DNA of 64,000 nucleotides from Neodontobutis hainanensis (taxonomy: Eukaryota > Chordata > Actinopteri > Gobiiformes > Odontobutidae): positions 1-64,000 of the forward strand of contig JALDNG010000514.1 in NCBI GenBank assembly GCA_024349245.1, in the 5' to 3' direction. The notes under the pieces are model-generated. The model was not told the DNA's origin, searched no databases, and worked only from the letters and a program-made list of their open reading frames with translations. Shown piece after piece: positions 11,758 through 21,943 of this stretch. The translations under genes and the position numbers were made by a program. The first letter of the stretch is position 1. Every line of letters starts with the position of its first letter.

Positions 11758-11925
11758 CTGCTTCATGTCTGACCATAGGCTCCTCTCGTATGTCTTTCAG
11801 CACAGACGTCAGTGTGGGTATAGCCCGTGTGTCCTGCATCTGTCCAAGGCAGTAGGCCAGTTCATGTTTGAGCAGCGCAGACTCATCTCTAAAGGATTTA
11901 CTAATCCAGCTGATTGCTTCAGGAC
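11758..11925 (-). CDS. dohh: DOHH coding exon (first two HE motifs)
   Basis: Acceptor AG at 11927-11926, donor GT at 11757-11756. It encodes PEAISWISKSF, then ESALLKHELAYCLGQMQD and EEPMVRHEA, the first His-Glu iron-binding motif and most of the second. It starts and ends in phase 1, consistent with both neighbours. There are no disruptions. Confidence 0.95.
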
Positions 11926-13000
11926 CTGATAAAAATCATTAAATGTTCCGTTTCATTTTAGTTGTATTTTATTATTGTGTTATATTATTCACCACAAAAT
12001 TGTATTTCAAAAAACTTCCATTATAACCACATTTTGACCACCCTATTTAAATGAAAGTAAAAAAGCCATTGCTTTGCAGAGAACATCTGACTTGAAGTCA
12101 AACACAAAATTGCAACATTTTGGTGCATCCCCCACGGACTTCTATAGTGACCCTTTACAATAAATTGGCACCCTTGTGCCAATTCATTGCTGCAAAACAA
12201 TTCCATTTTTTATGTGTAATTGGTGATAACATCTAGTCAGAATGAATGAAAAAAAAAATGGATTGTCTGTGTGTAATAAAATCACATACACCTACAATAT
12301 GTAAGTGTATGTGAGTATTTGGTCATTAAGTTTTCCACTGCAGCAAAGTGGGAGGGAGGGTTAATAAGAAAGTTAATTACAGTCAGTTATGAGAATTGTA
12401 TTTTCCGGTTTTTAGTGATTACCGATTGCTCTCAGTCCTGCTCAGGTCATGTCCTTCAGATATTATTCAAAACACATTTTGGGACATTATGTTCTGTTAC
12501 AGCCAATTTAGACTTCAGCTGTCCTTGTTGCCCAGACGGAATGCATTAGCTGACACGCTAACACACTGCTAGATGAGGCAGATCTACGTTTTCTTCTTTT
12601 GTTTATTGAATTATATATTTAAAGTTATTAAAAGAAGTTTAATCCATGTACATAACAATACAGCCCATACATCACTATACAGTGCAGTCACATGTGTGCG
12701 GTCAACAAACTGTGTGCTGCTTCCGTCTAGCGACACACTACAAAGGTTCCCACCTTTATAGTGTGTGGCATAGACGAGCAATGACCCCTAGTGGAGACAA
12801 CCAATATTTATCCGTTGTAGCTAATGGCACCTACATGTCCTTAATGCTATTTCAAACTATTCCAAATTATTCAGTTGTTCAAAGCTGTGTTATAAAAGGG
12901 GTATATGATGTGTCTGTTTCCCTTATTTAATGTTTTTTTGTTTTTTATACTCCTATCTATTACAAATAGATTCAGAATAGGTATGACTGAGGTAATAAAA
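11926..13000. other. DOHH intron, nothing recognised
   Basis: AT-rich intron. Several 60-90 codon open frames exist on both strands (for example 12319-12549 and 12646-12930), but none shows a recognisable domain or a splice-flanked continuation. Confidence 0.5.
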
Positions 13001-13009
13001 ATTAATCTT

Positions 13010-13219
13010 GGAACTGTAAAATCCATTGTTGAGTTCCAAGAACTCAACAAATTGAGTTAAGTGAAGCAGGTATTGTCCAGGCTAAAACAGATTCAAACAT
13101 AATTTTCTTACATGAGAATTATCTTCTATTATCCAATCTTTCTATAATCACCAAACGATGGCAGGGTCTGGTACGTTCTGCTTCTTTTAGTTTACATGCA
13201 GGAACTATGATTCTTATAC
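13010..13219 (+). pseudogene. L1-like endonuclease fragment
   Basis: Translation in shifting frames gives QELNKLS, LSRLKQIQT, NIIFLHENY, ITKRWQGLVRSASF and HAGTMILIH. This parallels the N-terminal apurinic endonuclease of L1 ORF2 (FLQETH, then W-G-x-V-x-S, then GTAILIH). The fragment is short and frameshifted, and it is cut off by the Tc1 element starting at 13223. Confidence 0.4.
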
Positions 13220-13799
13220 ATACAGTTGTGCTCATAAGTTTACATACCCTGGCAGAATTTGTGACTTTAATGGCCATTTTTCAGAGAACACACTACAACA
13301 TAAAATCCCTTTTTTCCCCACTCATAGTTAGGGGTTGAGTGAATCCATTTATTGTCAAACAATTGTGTTTACTCTTTTTAAATCATAATAACTACCCAAA
13401 TTACCCTAATTACAAGGTCACATACCCCAGTTCTTAATACTGTTAATACTGTGTATTGCCACCTTTAACATCAATAACAGCTTGAAGTTTTTTGCTGTAG
13501 TTGTGGATGAGGCTCTTTATTTTCTCAGATGGTAAAGCTGGCCATTCGTTTTGGCAAAAAACCTCCAAATCTCTCCAGATTGGCTTAATGACACTGAGGT
13601 CAGGAGACTGATAAGGCCAGTCCAGAACCTTAACTTTATGCTGCTGTACCCAATGGCAGGTCGACTTGGCCTTGTGGTTTGCTTTTTCCTCCAGTATTTT
13701 CTGAGAACATGCTACATTCATCTTGCCATCAATTTTGACCAAGTTTCCTGTGCCTTTGTAGCTCCCACATCCCCAATCCACCTCTATATTTCACAGTAG

Positions 13800-13891
13800 G
13801 AATGATATACTATAAAGCTCTTGTCTTGGCCAGGTCACTCTTAGAAAAGAGATTTTTAATCTCAATGAGGTTTTACCTGGTTAAATAAAGG

Positions 13892-13946
<55 letters not shown>
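13800..13946 (+). repeat. LINE 3' tail plus (TAA)n microsatellite
   Basis: AGATTTTTAATCTCAATG followed by CTGGTTAAATAAAGG, then about 54 bp of TAA repeats (13893-13946). This resembles the short 3' UTR and microsatellite tail of fish LINEs. It is nested in the Tc1 element, showing later insertion. Confidence 0.6.
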
Positions 13947-13947
<1 letters not shown>

Positions 13948-14463
13948 TTTTTCTTCAAGTGCCTCCTTATTGTGAATCTTGAAACAGCCACACCACAATT
14001 TTTCCAGAAAGTCCTGTACGTAAGCTGAAGTTATTTGTGGGTTTTTCTTTGCATCCCGAACAATTTTCCTGGCAGTTGTGGCTAAAATTTTTGTTGGTCA
14101 TTCTGACCTTGGTTTGGTTTCAACAGAATCCCACATCTTCTACTTCTTAATTAGAGTTTGAACATTCTCTGACTGACATTCTCAATTCCTTGGATATCTT
14201 TTTATATTCTTTTCCTGTTTTATACAGTTCAATTACTTTTTCCCACAGATCCTTGAACAATTCTTTTGCTTTTCCACATGACTCAGAATACAGAAACATC
14301 AGAGCAGGACCGGATTAGGGTAGTTTCTGTTGTCTTTATGATTTAAAAAGAGTAAACACAGTTGTTTGAAAATTAATAGCTTCACCCAACCACTAACTAT
14401 GAGTGAAAGAAAGGTTTTGGTCTTATTCATATTCTAATACAAAATAAAATTTGGCGTATTTGA

Positions 14464-14812
14464 TTTGCACGTGGCAGAGTGGTTAGCACTCCTGCCTCAC
14501 AGCAAGAAGGTTGTGAGTTCAAAACCCGGCCAACTCAAAAATTCTCAGCCGAATCCGGTCTTTCTGTGAGGAGTCTGCATGTCCTCCACGTGTTTCCGTG
14601 GGTTCTCTCCGGGTACTCCGGCTTCCTCCCACCGTCCAAAGACATGCATGTACAGGTTTACTGGCAATTCTAAAGTGTCCCTAGTCAAGGAATGCAAGAG
14701 TGAATGGTTGTACCCCGCCTCAGGGCCAAAGCTGCCGGGAAAGGCGTCAGTCAGCCGCGCCCCCTGACGGGACAAAGCAGTAGAAAATGAACAAATAAAT
14801 AAATAAATAAAA
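14464..14812 (+). repeat. tRNA-derived SINE, copy 1
   Basis: The head GTGGCAGAGTGGTTAGCACTC (A-box-like) and GGTTGTGAGTTCAAA (B-box-like) form an internal RNA polymerase III promoter. The body contains TCTCCGGGTACTCCGGCTTC, and the tail is (AAAT)n. Compared with the copy at 31215, it lacks an internal part before the tail. It interrupts the Tc1 element. Confidence 0.8.
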
Positions 14813-14847
14813 TTCTGGCAGGGTATGAACTTATGAGCACAACAGTA

Positions 14848-15944
14848 AAGTATTCCCTTTAAAGTCTCTGATACAATCAGAGCCACTGCAGGCAGGTACA
14901 TAACTGTAAAGGATACTGTATCATCTGTAAGAATAACTTAGTCAATGTATACAGGCCAAATGATGATAACACCAATTTATGTAATAATTTGTTTTTAACT
15001 CTTTCAACATTATAAGGTCAAATATTAGACCAAGTACAGGATAGGTTGTCTGATTCTTCACCCTCACACCTCCAAGCTAGAAAGAACATTAAACACTTCA
15101 TGACTGAACTTGATTTATGTCATGGCCCTGAGCCAGGTCATGACAATACAAACTATTAAACAAACCTCGCAGACCTCTGCTGCCATTAAGTGGGAAGCAT
15201 TTAAAGGCTTAATAAGCTTGTTGTTGATGTGTGTATTTTGCATGCTTGTAACAACTACAACAACCCCAGTGTCTGTTTATACATTTATCTATTAGAACTA
15301 ACTACAATATCGCTGCTGAACACATTACAGGTGAACTTAGCATTATTAGATCACTTCACTCTGAAGCACTCTTTAGCTTACCACTTTGTTGGCTAAAAAT
15401 CCTCTAGTAACAGATCCATTTATCTGTTTTTACTGTAAAGACACATTTAACACCTCCACCTCAGCGTCTGTGACTCAAAACAATCACTTTTTTCTTCAGA
15501 CTTAGCATTGCTGACACTTTCAGAAAAGTTAATTGCTCCCAAAAGAAAACACTATTTGTGGTGTTTTTATTCATTTACACTAGAGCCATGTGGACGGAGA
15601 TATTTTTCCAAACACTCTCATCTGGACAAGGAGATTTTTATAAACAGAGACAAAAAATATTCATTTATAAAAATACCCATGTAGCCTGGACCTTACAAAT
15701 GTCAAATTAAAATTGATCTTTAATTTTAGGAACAACCAGACTCAACCAAGGCTATTTATCCAGTTCAAACCTTAGATTGGACAGTAAATTTTCAAATATA
15801 CTATATTGACAGGGTATTTCAGGTCTTGATTGAACCCTAAATAATTTCTGTATGTCCACCAAAGTCTAAAACAGGATTATAAACCCTACTTTTGTAACCA
15901 CTGAATATTTTCCACCTCTGATTCCCAAATTAAAAGCTCCTCAC
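14848..15944. other. DOHH intron, nothing recognised
   Basis: No conserved ORF, RNA gene or transposon terminus could be identified. Base composition is AT-rich and ordinary for the intron. Confidence 0.5.
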
Positions 15945-16077
15945 CTCCAATGTTCTTCAGAGTGAATAAAGCTCTGAATCGCCTGGTCAGGTCCTGTTTG
16001 GGATCCAGCAGAACCTGTCCCACCGCTGCCACCTTTCCACATTGGCCATGCTGCTGCACCTCACACTGAGAAGCACT
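15945..16077 (-). CDS. dohh: DOHH first coding exon, with apparent 1-nt frameshift after the start
   Basis: Acceptor AG at 16079-16078, donor GT at 15944-15943. The body reads KVAAVGQVLLDPKQ, then RRFRALFTLKNIG, the N-terminus of DOHH. The ATG at 16049-16047 gives MANVE and then falls out of frame at AAA (16036-16034). One extra A would make a 12-residue lead the same length as in mammalian DOHH (from memory) and a 300-residue protein in total. Without it, the in-frame path runs back through the acceptor to the upstream exon. The frameshift is probably a consensus error. Confidence 0.85.
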
Positions 16078-16474
16078 CTAAAAGCAAAAACATGTCAGAA
16101 TTCCAGCTTTTTAGCATTCCTCTCTAAACACCTGTAAAGGATAGTGTCAACTTTTTTGAACTGGTGCTCTCGTGTAATGGAGAAAATAACACAATGTCTG
16201 TTACCACAGTGGGTGTATCTAGTCTTTTTATGAAATTGCTTTAAAAAAAGGGTCTATTCGCTTGTCTTTACAGATTAATATTAAAATACCTTTGGTTTGC
16301 TGCAAGCAGACAATAAATTCAGTGTTGTTTAATTAAGTGAAGATGATCAATCGAAAAAAAGAGTTGCTATTGACCATTAACATATAGTGGCGGCTGGTGG
16401 TGTTATTTTTAGACTACTATACTGAACAAAATTTTTTTTGCCCCCATTTTCCTTGAGCTGAACTCAAGAACTAA

Positions 16475-17420
16475 GACTAACCCTAAGATCTCAAATACTG
16501 TTCACAAATTTGTCCAAATCTGTGTTTTCTCCTTTGCCGAGATAATCCATCCATATCACAGATGCCGAGAGAGAGCATGATCACTGCCAGCTGTGCCTTC
16601 GACTGGCCACAATTAAAGGCCACTCTAAAATTAGCAGTTTCAGTGTAAGGGGGAGGGGGTTGAAAATCAGTTAGTATCCTAAACGTGGTCAATGGGCTAC
16701 ATGTCCAGTGAGTATGCTGGCCTTACAAGAATTGGGATGTTTTCAGCTTCCAGGAGTTGTGTACAGATCCTTGCAACGAGTGATGGTTGTCGGTGAAAAT
16801 CACAACAATGAGCCTCAGGATTTTGTAACAGTATCTCTGTGCACTCAAAATGCTATCAATAAAATGCACCTATGTTTGTTGTCCATTACATATCCCTGCC
16901 CATACCATATCTCCAACACAGGCCACTCAATCCAAAAAGTTGACATCAGCAAACCACTCACCTACGCAATGCTATACACATTCTCTGCCACCTGCCCTGT
17001 TCAGTGAAAACCGGATTCATCCGTGAAAAGAACACCTTTTCAAGTGCCAGACGCCATCAAATGTGAGCATTATCCCACTCAAGTCAGTTACGACAACAAA
17101 CTGCAGTCAGGTCGAGACCCCGATGAAAATGAAGAGCATGCAGATGAGCTTCCCTGAGATGGTTTTTGACAGTTTGTGCAGAAATTCTTTGGTTATGTAA
17201 ACCAATTGTTGCAGCAGCTGTCCGGGTGGCTGGCCTCAGAGGATATTGGAAGTGAAGAAAACTAATTCTCTAAAAGCCTTTGGAGATGGCTTAAGGTAGA
17301 GCAATTAACATTCAATTCACGGGCAACAGCTCTGGTGGACATTCCTGCAGTATGCATGCCAATTGCACGATCCCTAAAAACTTGTCATTGTGCTGTGTAA
17401 TAAAACATTATGCCTTCCTT
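16475..17420 (-). mobile_element. Second Tc1-like family, degraded
   Basis: The minus strand carries family landmarks in order: a DDE-region start with GATGAATCCGGTTTTCACTG (about 17010), the exchange GGGGTCTCGACCTGACTGCAG (about 17115), and the N-terminal HTH (about 17270-17390) with GAATGTCCACCAGAGC. The left border contains CAAATTTGTCCAAATCTGTG. Frames are broken throughout and both termini are poorly defined. Confidence 0.7.
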
Positions 17421-17517
17421 ATTGAAGGTTAGATATGATTGTATCTTTATATTATTAACCAAGTTTGGTCCAGTGTATTATATTAAACTATTGTTAAAAC
17501 AGTGGTAAATTAGGCCT

Positions 17518-18200
17518 TAAAGCCTGTTCACACCGGGACGAATTTCTCGCGCGATATTCGCCGACGTTCAACGCCACGCGACTAAACAATGGGCGCCAAT
17601 GTGAGTGTTCACACCGACGCGAAAAACGCCATGCGTAAAAGCGTCAGTTTTTAAAAAAACGTCTCGGTTCGTTTTTTTGGTTTGACGCACTGCGTCAAAA
17701 ACTATACGACCAATGAGATTAGCGCTTTTGCTCACGTGCTTCTGAAGTTACAGTAAACTTGGGGCCACTCAAACACAAACGGGCTTGCCGAAAGCACACA
17801 TACGTAACGGCGAAGAAGATATACGCCAAGTTAGCGTCTACACTGCCGGGAAGAAATATGACGAAGAAGATGCAAGGCAAGATGAATGTAGAGCTGCTGA
17901 TCTCGTTGGTGTCGGAACACAAAGAACTTATGACAAACGCAACATCGATTACAAAAATTACTTGCTCTCTTCTTCTGAGGGAAAAGCGAGTGTCAGAAGT
18001 GTAAAGTTGCGCAGCGCCACCTTGTGTACCGGGGTATTTCTGTTTTACATTATGAGCCATCTAATGTCAGGGTATGAATTTGCATGTTCACTCGGCTCAT
18101 CGTCAGCGAAAATCGTTTGGGTGTGAACACAAAAAACGCGTTGAAAAATGCTTGCGAATAACGCGCGCCGATATTCGTTCCGGTGTGTACGGTCCTTTAA
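17518..18200 (+). mobile_element. PIF/Harbinger-like element with MADF-type ORF remnant
   Basis: Inverted ends: AGCCTGTTCACACCGGGAC at the left, and the reverse of CCGGTGTGTACGGTCCTT at the right, next to TTA/TAA. CpG-rich ends contrast with the AT-rich surroundings. Two overlapping plus frames (17759-18004 and 17785-18126) together give NVELLISLVSEHKEL then YDKRNIDYKNYLL, resembling the MADF/Myb-like DNA-binding ORF of Harbinger elements, split by a frameshift. No transposase is present. Confidence 0.6.
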
Positions 18201-18354
18201 GCAGCCACCTTCGAGTCAGCTTAAAAAAGCTCAGCTTGAAAAAGTGATTTAAATCAGCTGAGTTAAACAGCAAACAATCTCCATTCGTGAACAGCAATCA
18301 AACTAATTAACAAAAAATAAAGACACACTGGCTAAAAAGCATTGGAAAACATTC

Positions 18355-18742
18355 ATTCATTCATTTTCTACCGCTTAGCCACGATAGGGGTCACAGGTGA
18401 CTGGAGCCTATCCCAGCATCTTTGGGCCTTAGGCGGGGTACACCCTGGACGGTGGCCAGTTAGTCGCAGGGCTGACATATAGAGACAAACATTGACAAAC
18501 AACCATTTACTCTCACATTCATTCACTAGGGACACTTTAGAGTTGCCAATTAACCTGTACATGCATGTGTTTGGACGGTGGAAGCCGGAGTACCCGGAAA
18601 GAACCCACAGTAACACGTGGAGGACATGCAGACTCCTCACAGAAAGAGCAGAGTTGGCCGAGAATGTTTGAGCCGGCCGGGTTTTGAACTCACGACCTTC
18701 TTGCTGTAAGGCAGGAGTGCTAACCACTCTGCCACGTGCACC
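18355..18742 (-). repeat. tRNA-derived SINE, copy 2
   Basis: Near full-length minus-strand copy. The tail (ATTCATTCATTTTCTACCGC) is at 18355 and the promoter head (read on minus: GTGGCAGAGTGGTTAGCAC) at about 18740-18715. It is the same family as the copies at 14464, 31215, 45390 and 62255. Confidence 0.85.
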
Positions 18743-18744
18743 CT

Positions 18745-19276
18745 CTTTGGAAAACATAGACTAACTAAAACAATCTTTGGGTGTAGCAAAAAGCTTAACT
18801 TTGCTGATTTAAAATAGCTAGGCCTCCACGAGTCTCTCTTCTGTTCATAAATATCCAGCAGCTTCTTCTCCCGAGAGCAGCGTAAACAAGACGGGAGCGA
18901 GGTCAGCCACGCCCCCGTGAGCCGACATAGCAGAATGGCAGCTGATAGCTCAGCTATTAATTTTAATATCTTGAGTTAGGTGACAAATATTAATATAACA
19001 ATTACAGGAATAATAACAATGTTCAAACAAAGACAGCATAGTTAGAATGATAACTGTGAAAAAAATAGTCACTTCGTAATTGACGACAATTTTTCAATGA
19101 ATGTCAATGGGGGTCAGACTTAATGGAGCCTGCCTCTACTTCGTTATAGGCTTCCAACCCGAGAGGGAGCTTGCTATGTCCACCCATTCTACCGTCAATG
19201 GTGTCAACGTCAAGCCTCACTCATGGAACCCCAGAGGGCAGGCTCCAAAAGCAAATATAAGGAGAAACCCAATGAC
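18745..19276. other. Intron with unclassified repeat-like sequence
   Basis: No gene. Sequence around 18830-18960 and 19090-19270 (AATGTCAATGGGGGTCAG, GCCTGCCTCTACTTCG) has the look of a fish MITE leading into the hairpin at 19277, but no termini could be fixed. Confidence 0.4.
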
Positions 19277-19355
19277 GACTTTACAAGTGTAAAAATCATG
19301 TTTACAGCCTGGTACAAAAGATGGCTGTAAACATGATTTTTACACTTGTAAAGTC
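19277..19355. repeat. Perfect 33-bp inverted repeat (hairpin)
   Basis: Left arm 19277-19309 (GACTTTACAAGTGTAAAAAT...) and right arm 19323-19355 are exact reverse complements separated by a 13-nt loop. The perfect symmetry suggests recent formation or active maintenance. It lies 109 bp outside the 13-kb transposon. Confidence 0.95.
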
Positions 19356-19463
19356 ATGAAAAGAGCCAAGTTTTTACTACATGACAACTCTATGTCTGTT
19401 TATGCTATTGGAAACTATCCAAGTTTCTAGCCATTGGGTTTCACCCTTACGCGACGACCATTT

Positions 19464-20165
19464 GCGGTCAAGCCATCCCCGTTTCGCAAAACACCAGTCA
19501 AGCCAGCCCCGTCTTTATTTCGGAGTGCTCCCGCATTAGATGTTTTACGGTAATGCAAGGAAACGGTGCCTAGATGTCCTCCCGAACTGATCAATGTTCG
19601 TTTTTTACATTTTCAACTCGGTATAATTTACAAACTCAATAATCAATTCAGCTTTGAAATGTTAACTTAGATGTTGCAATGATAGAACAATGCTTTTGTT
19701 AAATTTCAAATAAATGTCAAAATAATATTAAAGCATGTAATTTAGCAAGTCTAATGCACAATTACAAAATAAAAGCCCCCTGATAATTCTGAATTTTTTA
19801 CACCAAATTTATTTAATTGATTAAAAGTAAACTTACAGCTGCCAAAGAGTCATTCCACGTCTGGTGAATAGCCGAGGACCCCTTGATGCTCTCCAGAAAA
19901 TTTCAGAATAATCTGATTTAGCATTCCAAAATAAAAGACCCCTGAAAATTCTTAATTTTCTTATTAAATTGACCAAATTTAGATTTGATTTTATAGAAAA
20001 CTACTAATTGCCAAAGGGTCATTCCACTTCTGGTGTGTAGCAGAGGACCCCCAGATGCTCTCCTGGAAATTTCAGAACAATCTGATGTAGCATTTCAAAA
20101 TAAAGGTCAAACAAAAATTCATAATTTTCTTAATAAATTGACCAACTTTAGATTTGATTTTTAAA
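19464..20165 (+). repeat. Left terminal inverted repeat of the 13-kb element
   Basis: About 700 bp. The outermost 48 bp contain two related motifs, GGTCAAGCCATCCCCG and AGTCAAGCCAGCCCCG, spaced like paired transposase binding sites. The inner part has two to three tandem units of roughly 150 bp built on TAATTTTCTTAATAAATTGA and CCAAAGGGTCATTCCA. Confidence 0.85.
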
Positions 20166-21094
20166 ATAAATGCTGCCTCACAGAGATACTGTTATTTCTC
20201 CTCTGTTATTTTCTCCCATTATTTACAGGTCTCATTAGGGTTGACATTTATTTTCTTGTCAGATAAAAAGAAAATAACAATTGGGGTTTTTAGATGTTTT
20301 CTGTTATATAATTTATCCAAAATTCCATTTCTGTAAAATATATAGAGGCATGTTTGTTTATTAACATGAATTACAATGTTGGTCTATTAGGGCACCACCA
20401 AGATAATTATCTTGTTTTGATAGCGTATGTTAACCTAATGTGGTATTTTGTGAATATAACGAGGTTCCATTCTTTTCCCTCGTGTTTGCAGGCCCTTTAT
20501 TGCCTTGTTATGAAAAATGATGTGGATTAATGCATTTATTTCTGTAGGGTTGACATCTTTACCAAATACAAGGTATTGGCCTGATTAGTAGCCTATTAGC
20601 GTAATGCCCAACATTAAGTATTTTGACCAAAAGGTAAACTAAGCCAAACTAATATTACAAATGACCAATGTAAATTAAAGCCTATAAGTGTGCAGAAGAA
20701 GCGTTGTAGCTATTTTAATTTTAAAGGATGTATTACATATGTTTATAATAAAGATGGTTTGAGAGAATAAAATGTGTTTTCCACTAAATATGCTTTTTCT
20801 TTTTACAGAGTGTTCTCATTCAAGTTATTTGGGGTATTTTGTTTTATTTATTTATTAAATCCTCACTTTAAAATGTCATCGAAGAAATTATGATTTACTT
20901 GTGAATGTTGTTACTGTGTCCTCCAAAATCCAAAAATCTTATGCCATTCATGAGGTGTGTATCTGAAGGAAATACTATTTGACATTTATGTGTTATTTTC
21001 ATCTTGAAGCATTAATTTAACATCTTACAGAAAGGACATGGATTCCCACAAAAACAGGGTCCAAATGAGGTTAGTCAAAATGATTATGTATTTG

Positions 21095-21097
<3 letters not shown>

Positions 21098-21155
<58 letters not shown>
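21098..21155. repeat. (AC)29 microsatellite
   Basis: Perfect 58-bp AC repeat inside the 13-kb element, just upstream of the acidic repeat exon. Confidence 0.97.
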
Positions 21156-21157
<2 letters not shown>

Positions 21158-21278
21158 TATACTAGCTCTCTGTCAAACACTCCTCTCTCCCTTTGCAGAG
21201 CCTTGTTTTTTCACATACTGTGAAATTTCAAATACTGTTTCATACCATCTTTTATTCCTATTTGCATTTTACACATAG

Positions 21279-21779
21279 GACCTGCAGACTCTGTCCACCT
21301 CTCCTCCAGAGCAGGACACCAGTGTTCCGTCTCCTCCAGAGCAGGACACCAGTGTTCCGTCTCCTCCAGAGCAGGACACCAGTGTTCCGTCTCCTCCAGA
21401 GCAGGACACCAGTGTTCCGTCTCCTCCAGAGCAGGACACCAGTGTTCCGTCTCCTCCAGAGCAGGACACCAGTGTTCCGTCTCCTCCAGAGCAGGACACC
21501 AGTGTTCCGTCTCCTCCAGAGCAGGACACCAGTGTTCCGTCTCCTCCAGAGCAGGACACCAGTGTTCCATCTCCTCGAGAGCAGGACACTAGTTTTTCAT
21601 CTCCTCCAGAGCAGGACACCAGTGTTCCATCTCCTCGAGAGCAGGACACTAGTTTTTCATCTCCTCCAGAGCAGGACACCAGTGTTCCATCTCCTCGAGA
21701 GCAGGACACTAGTTTTTCATCTCCTCCAGAGCAGGACACCAGTGTTCCAACAAAGGAACATGACCAGGCTCCCGCAGAT
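21279..21779 (+). CDS. Exon of fifteen 10-residue acidic repeats in the 13-kb element
   Basis: Acceptor AG at 21277-21278, donor GT at 21780-21781. The 501-nt exon is phase 0 at both ends and joins in frame to the exon at 21944. Fifteen 30-bp units (21301-21750) encode SPPEQDTSVP, with a variant SPREQDTSFS alternating in the last third. The predicted segment is acidic, proline-rich and disordered, ahead of the transposase. The choice of frame rests on the splice phase and the non-repeat tail (TKEHDQAPAD). No in-frame start codon is inside the exon, and the upstream start is unresolved. The other two open frames through the repeat are shadows. Confidence 0.65.
21301..21750 (+). repeat. 30-bp minisatellite, 15 units with 60-bp higher-order end
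   Basis: Units start CTCCTCCAGAGCAGGACACC. Eight consecutive units at the left are identical. From 21571 units alternate between the main type and CTCCTCGAGAGCAGGACACT, making a 60-bp higher-order repeat. A similar intron segment of about 45 bp (CACATACTGTGAAATTTCAA-like) flanks the exon on both sides at 21213 and 21802. Confidence 0.95.
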
Positions 21780-21943
21780 GTAAGCCATTGGATTTGTTTG
21801 TCACATACTGTTGAATTTCAAATACTGCTTCACCACTCTTTCTCTGTAAAAACTTGTTAGAAAGGGGGTTTTAAATTAATTTGCTCAATGTAGTCACTTA
21901 ATTGTAAAGCTTTTCGGAATAATGCAGTGCCTTTTTCTTATAG

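Larger units (their letters stand above)
13223..14845 (-). mobile_element. Tc1-like transposon with matching TIRs, TA target and two nested insertions
   Basis: Left terminus CAGTTGTGCTCATAAGTTTA and right terminus CTTATGAGCACAACAG are inverted copies, each bordered by TA (13221-13222 and 14846-14847). The minus strand at 13443-13781 encodes the transposase C-terminus (VLDWPYQSPDLSVIKPIWRD). The body is interrupted by a LINE 3' tail ending in a (TAA)n run (about 13800-13946) and by a tRNA-derived SINE (14464-14812). The element is dead, but its full outline survives. Confidence 0.88.

Noticed and set aside
14464..14530. tRNA gene candidate
   Set aside because: A- and B-box-like motifs occur, but there is no acceptor stem or cloverleaf, and five similar copies have SINE bodies and tails.
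21301..21750. Evenly spaced 30-bp repeats resembling a CRISPR array
   Set aside because: Units are directly adjacent with no spacers, lie in a eukaryotic transposon exon, and stay in reading frame. This is a minisatellite.
21193..21783. Long ORFs in the other two frames of the minisatellite (LQSRTPVFRL and minus-strand EHWCPALEET types)
   Set aside because: They are open only because the repeat length is a multiple of three. Splice phase and the non-repeat tail support the SPPEQDTSVP frame.
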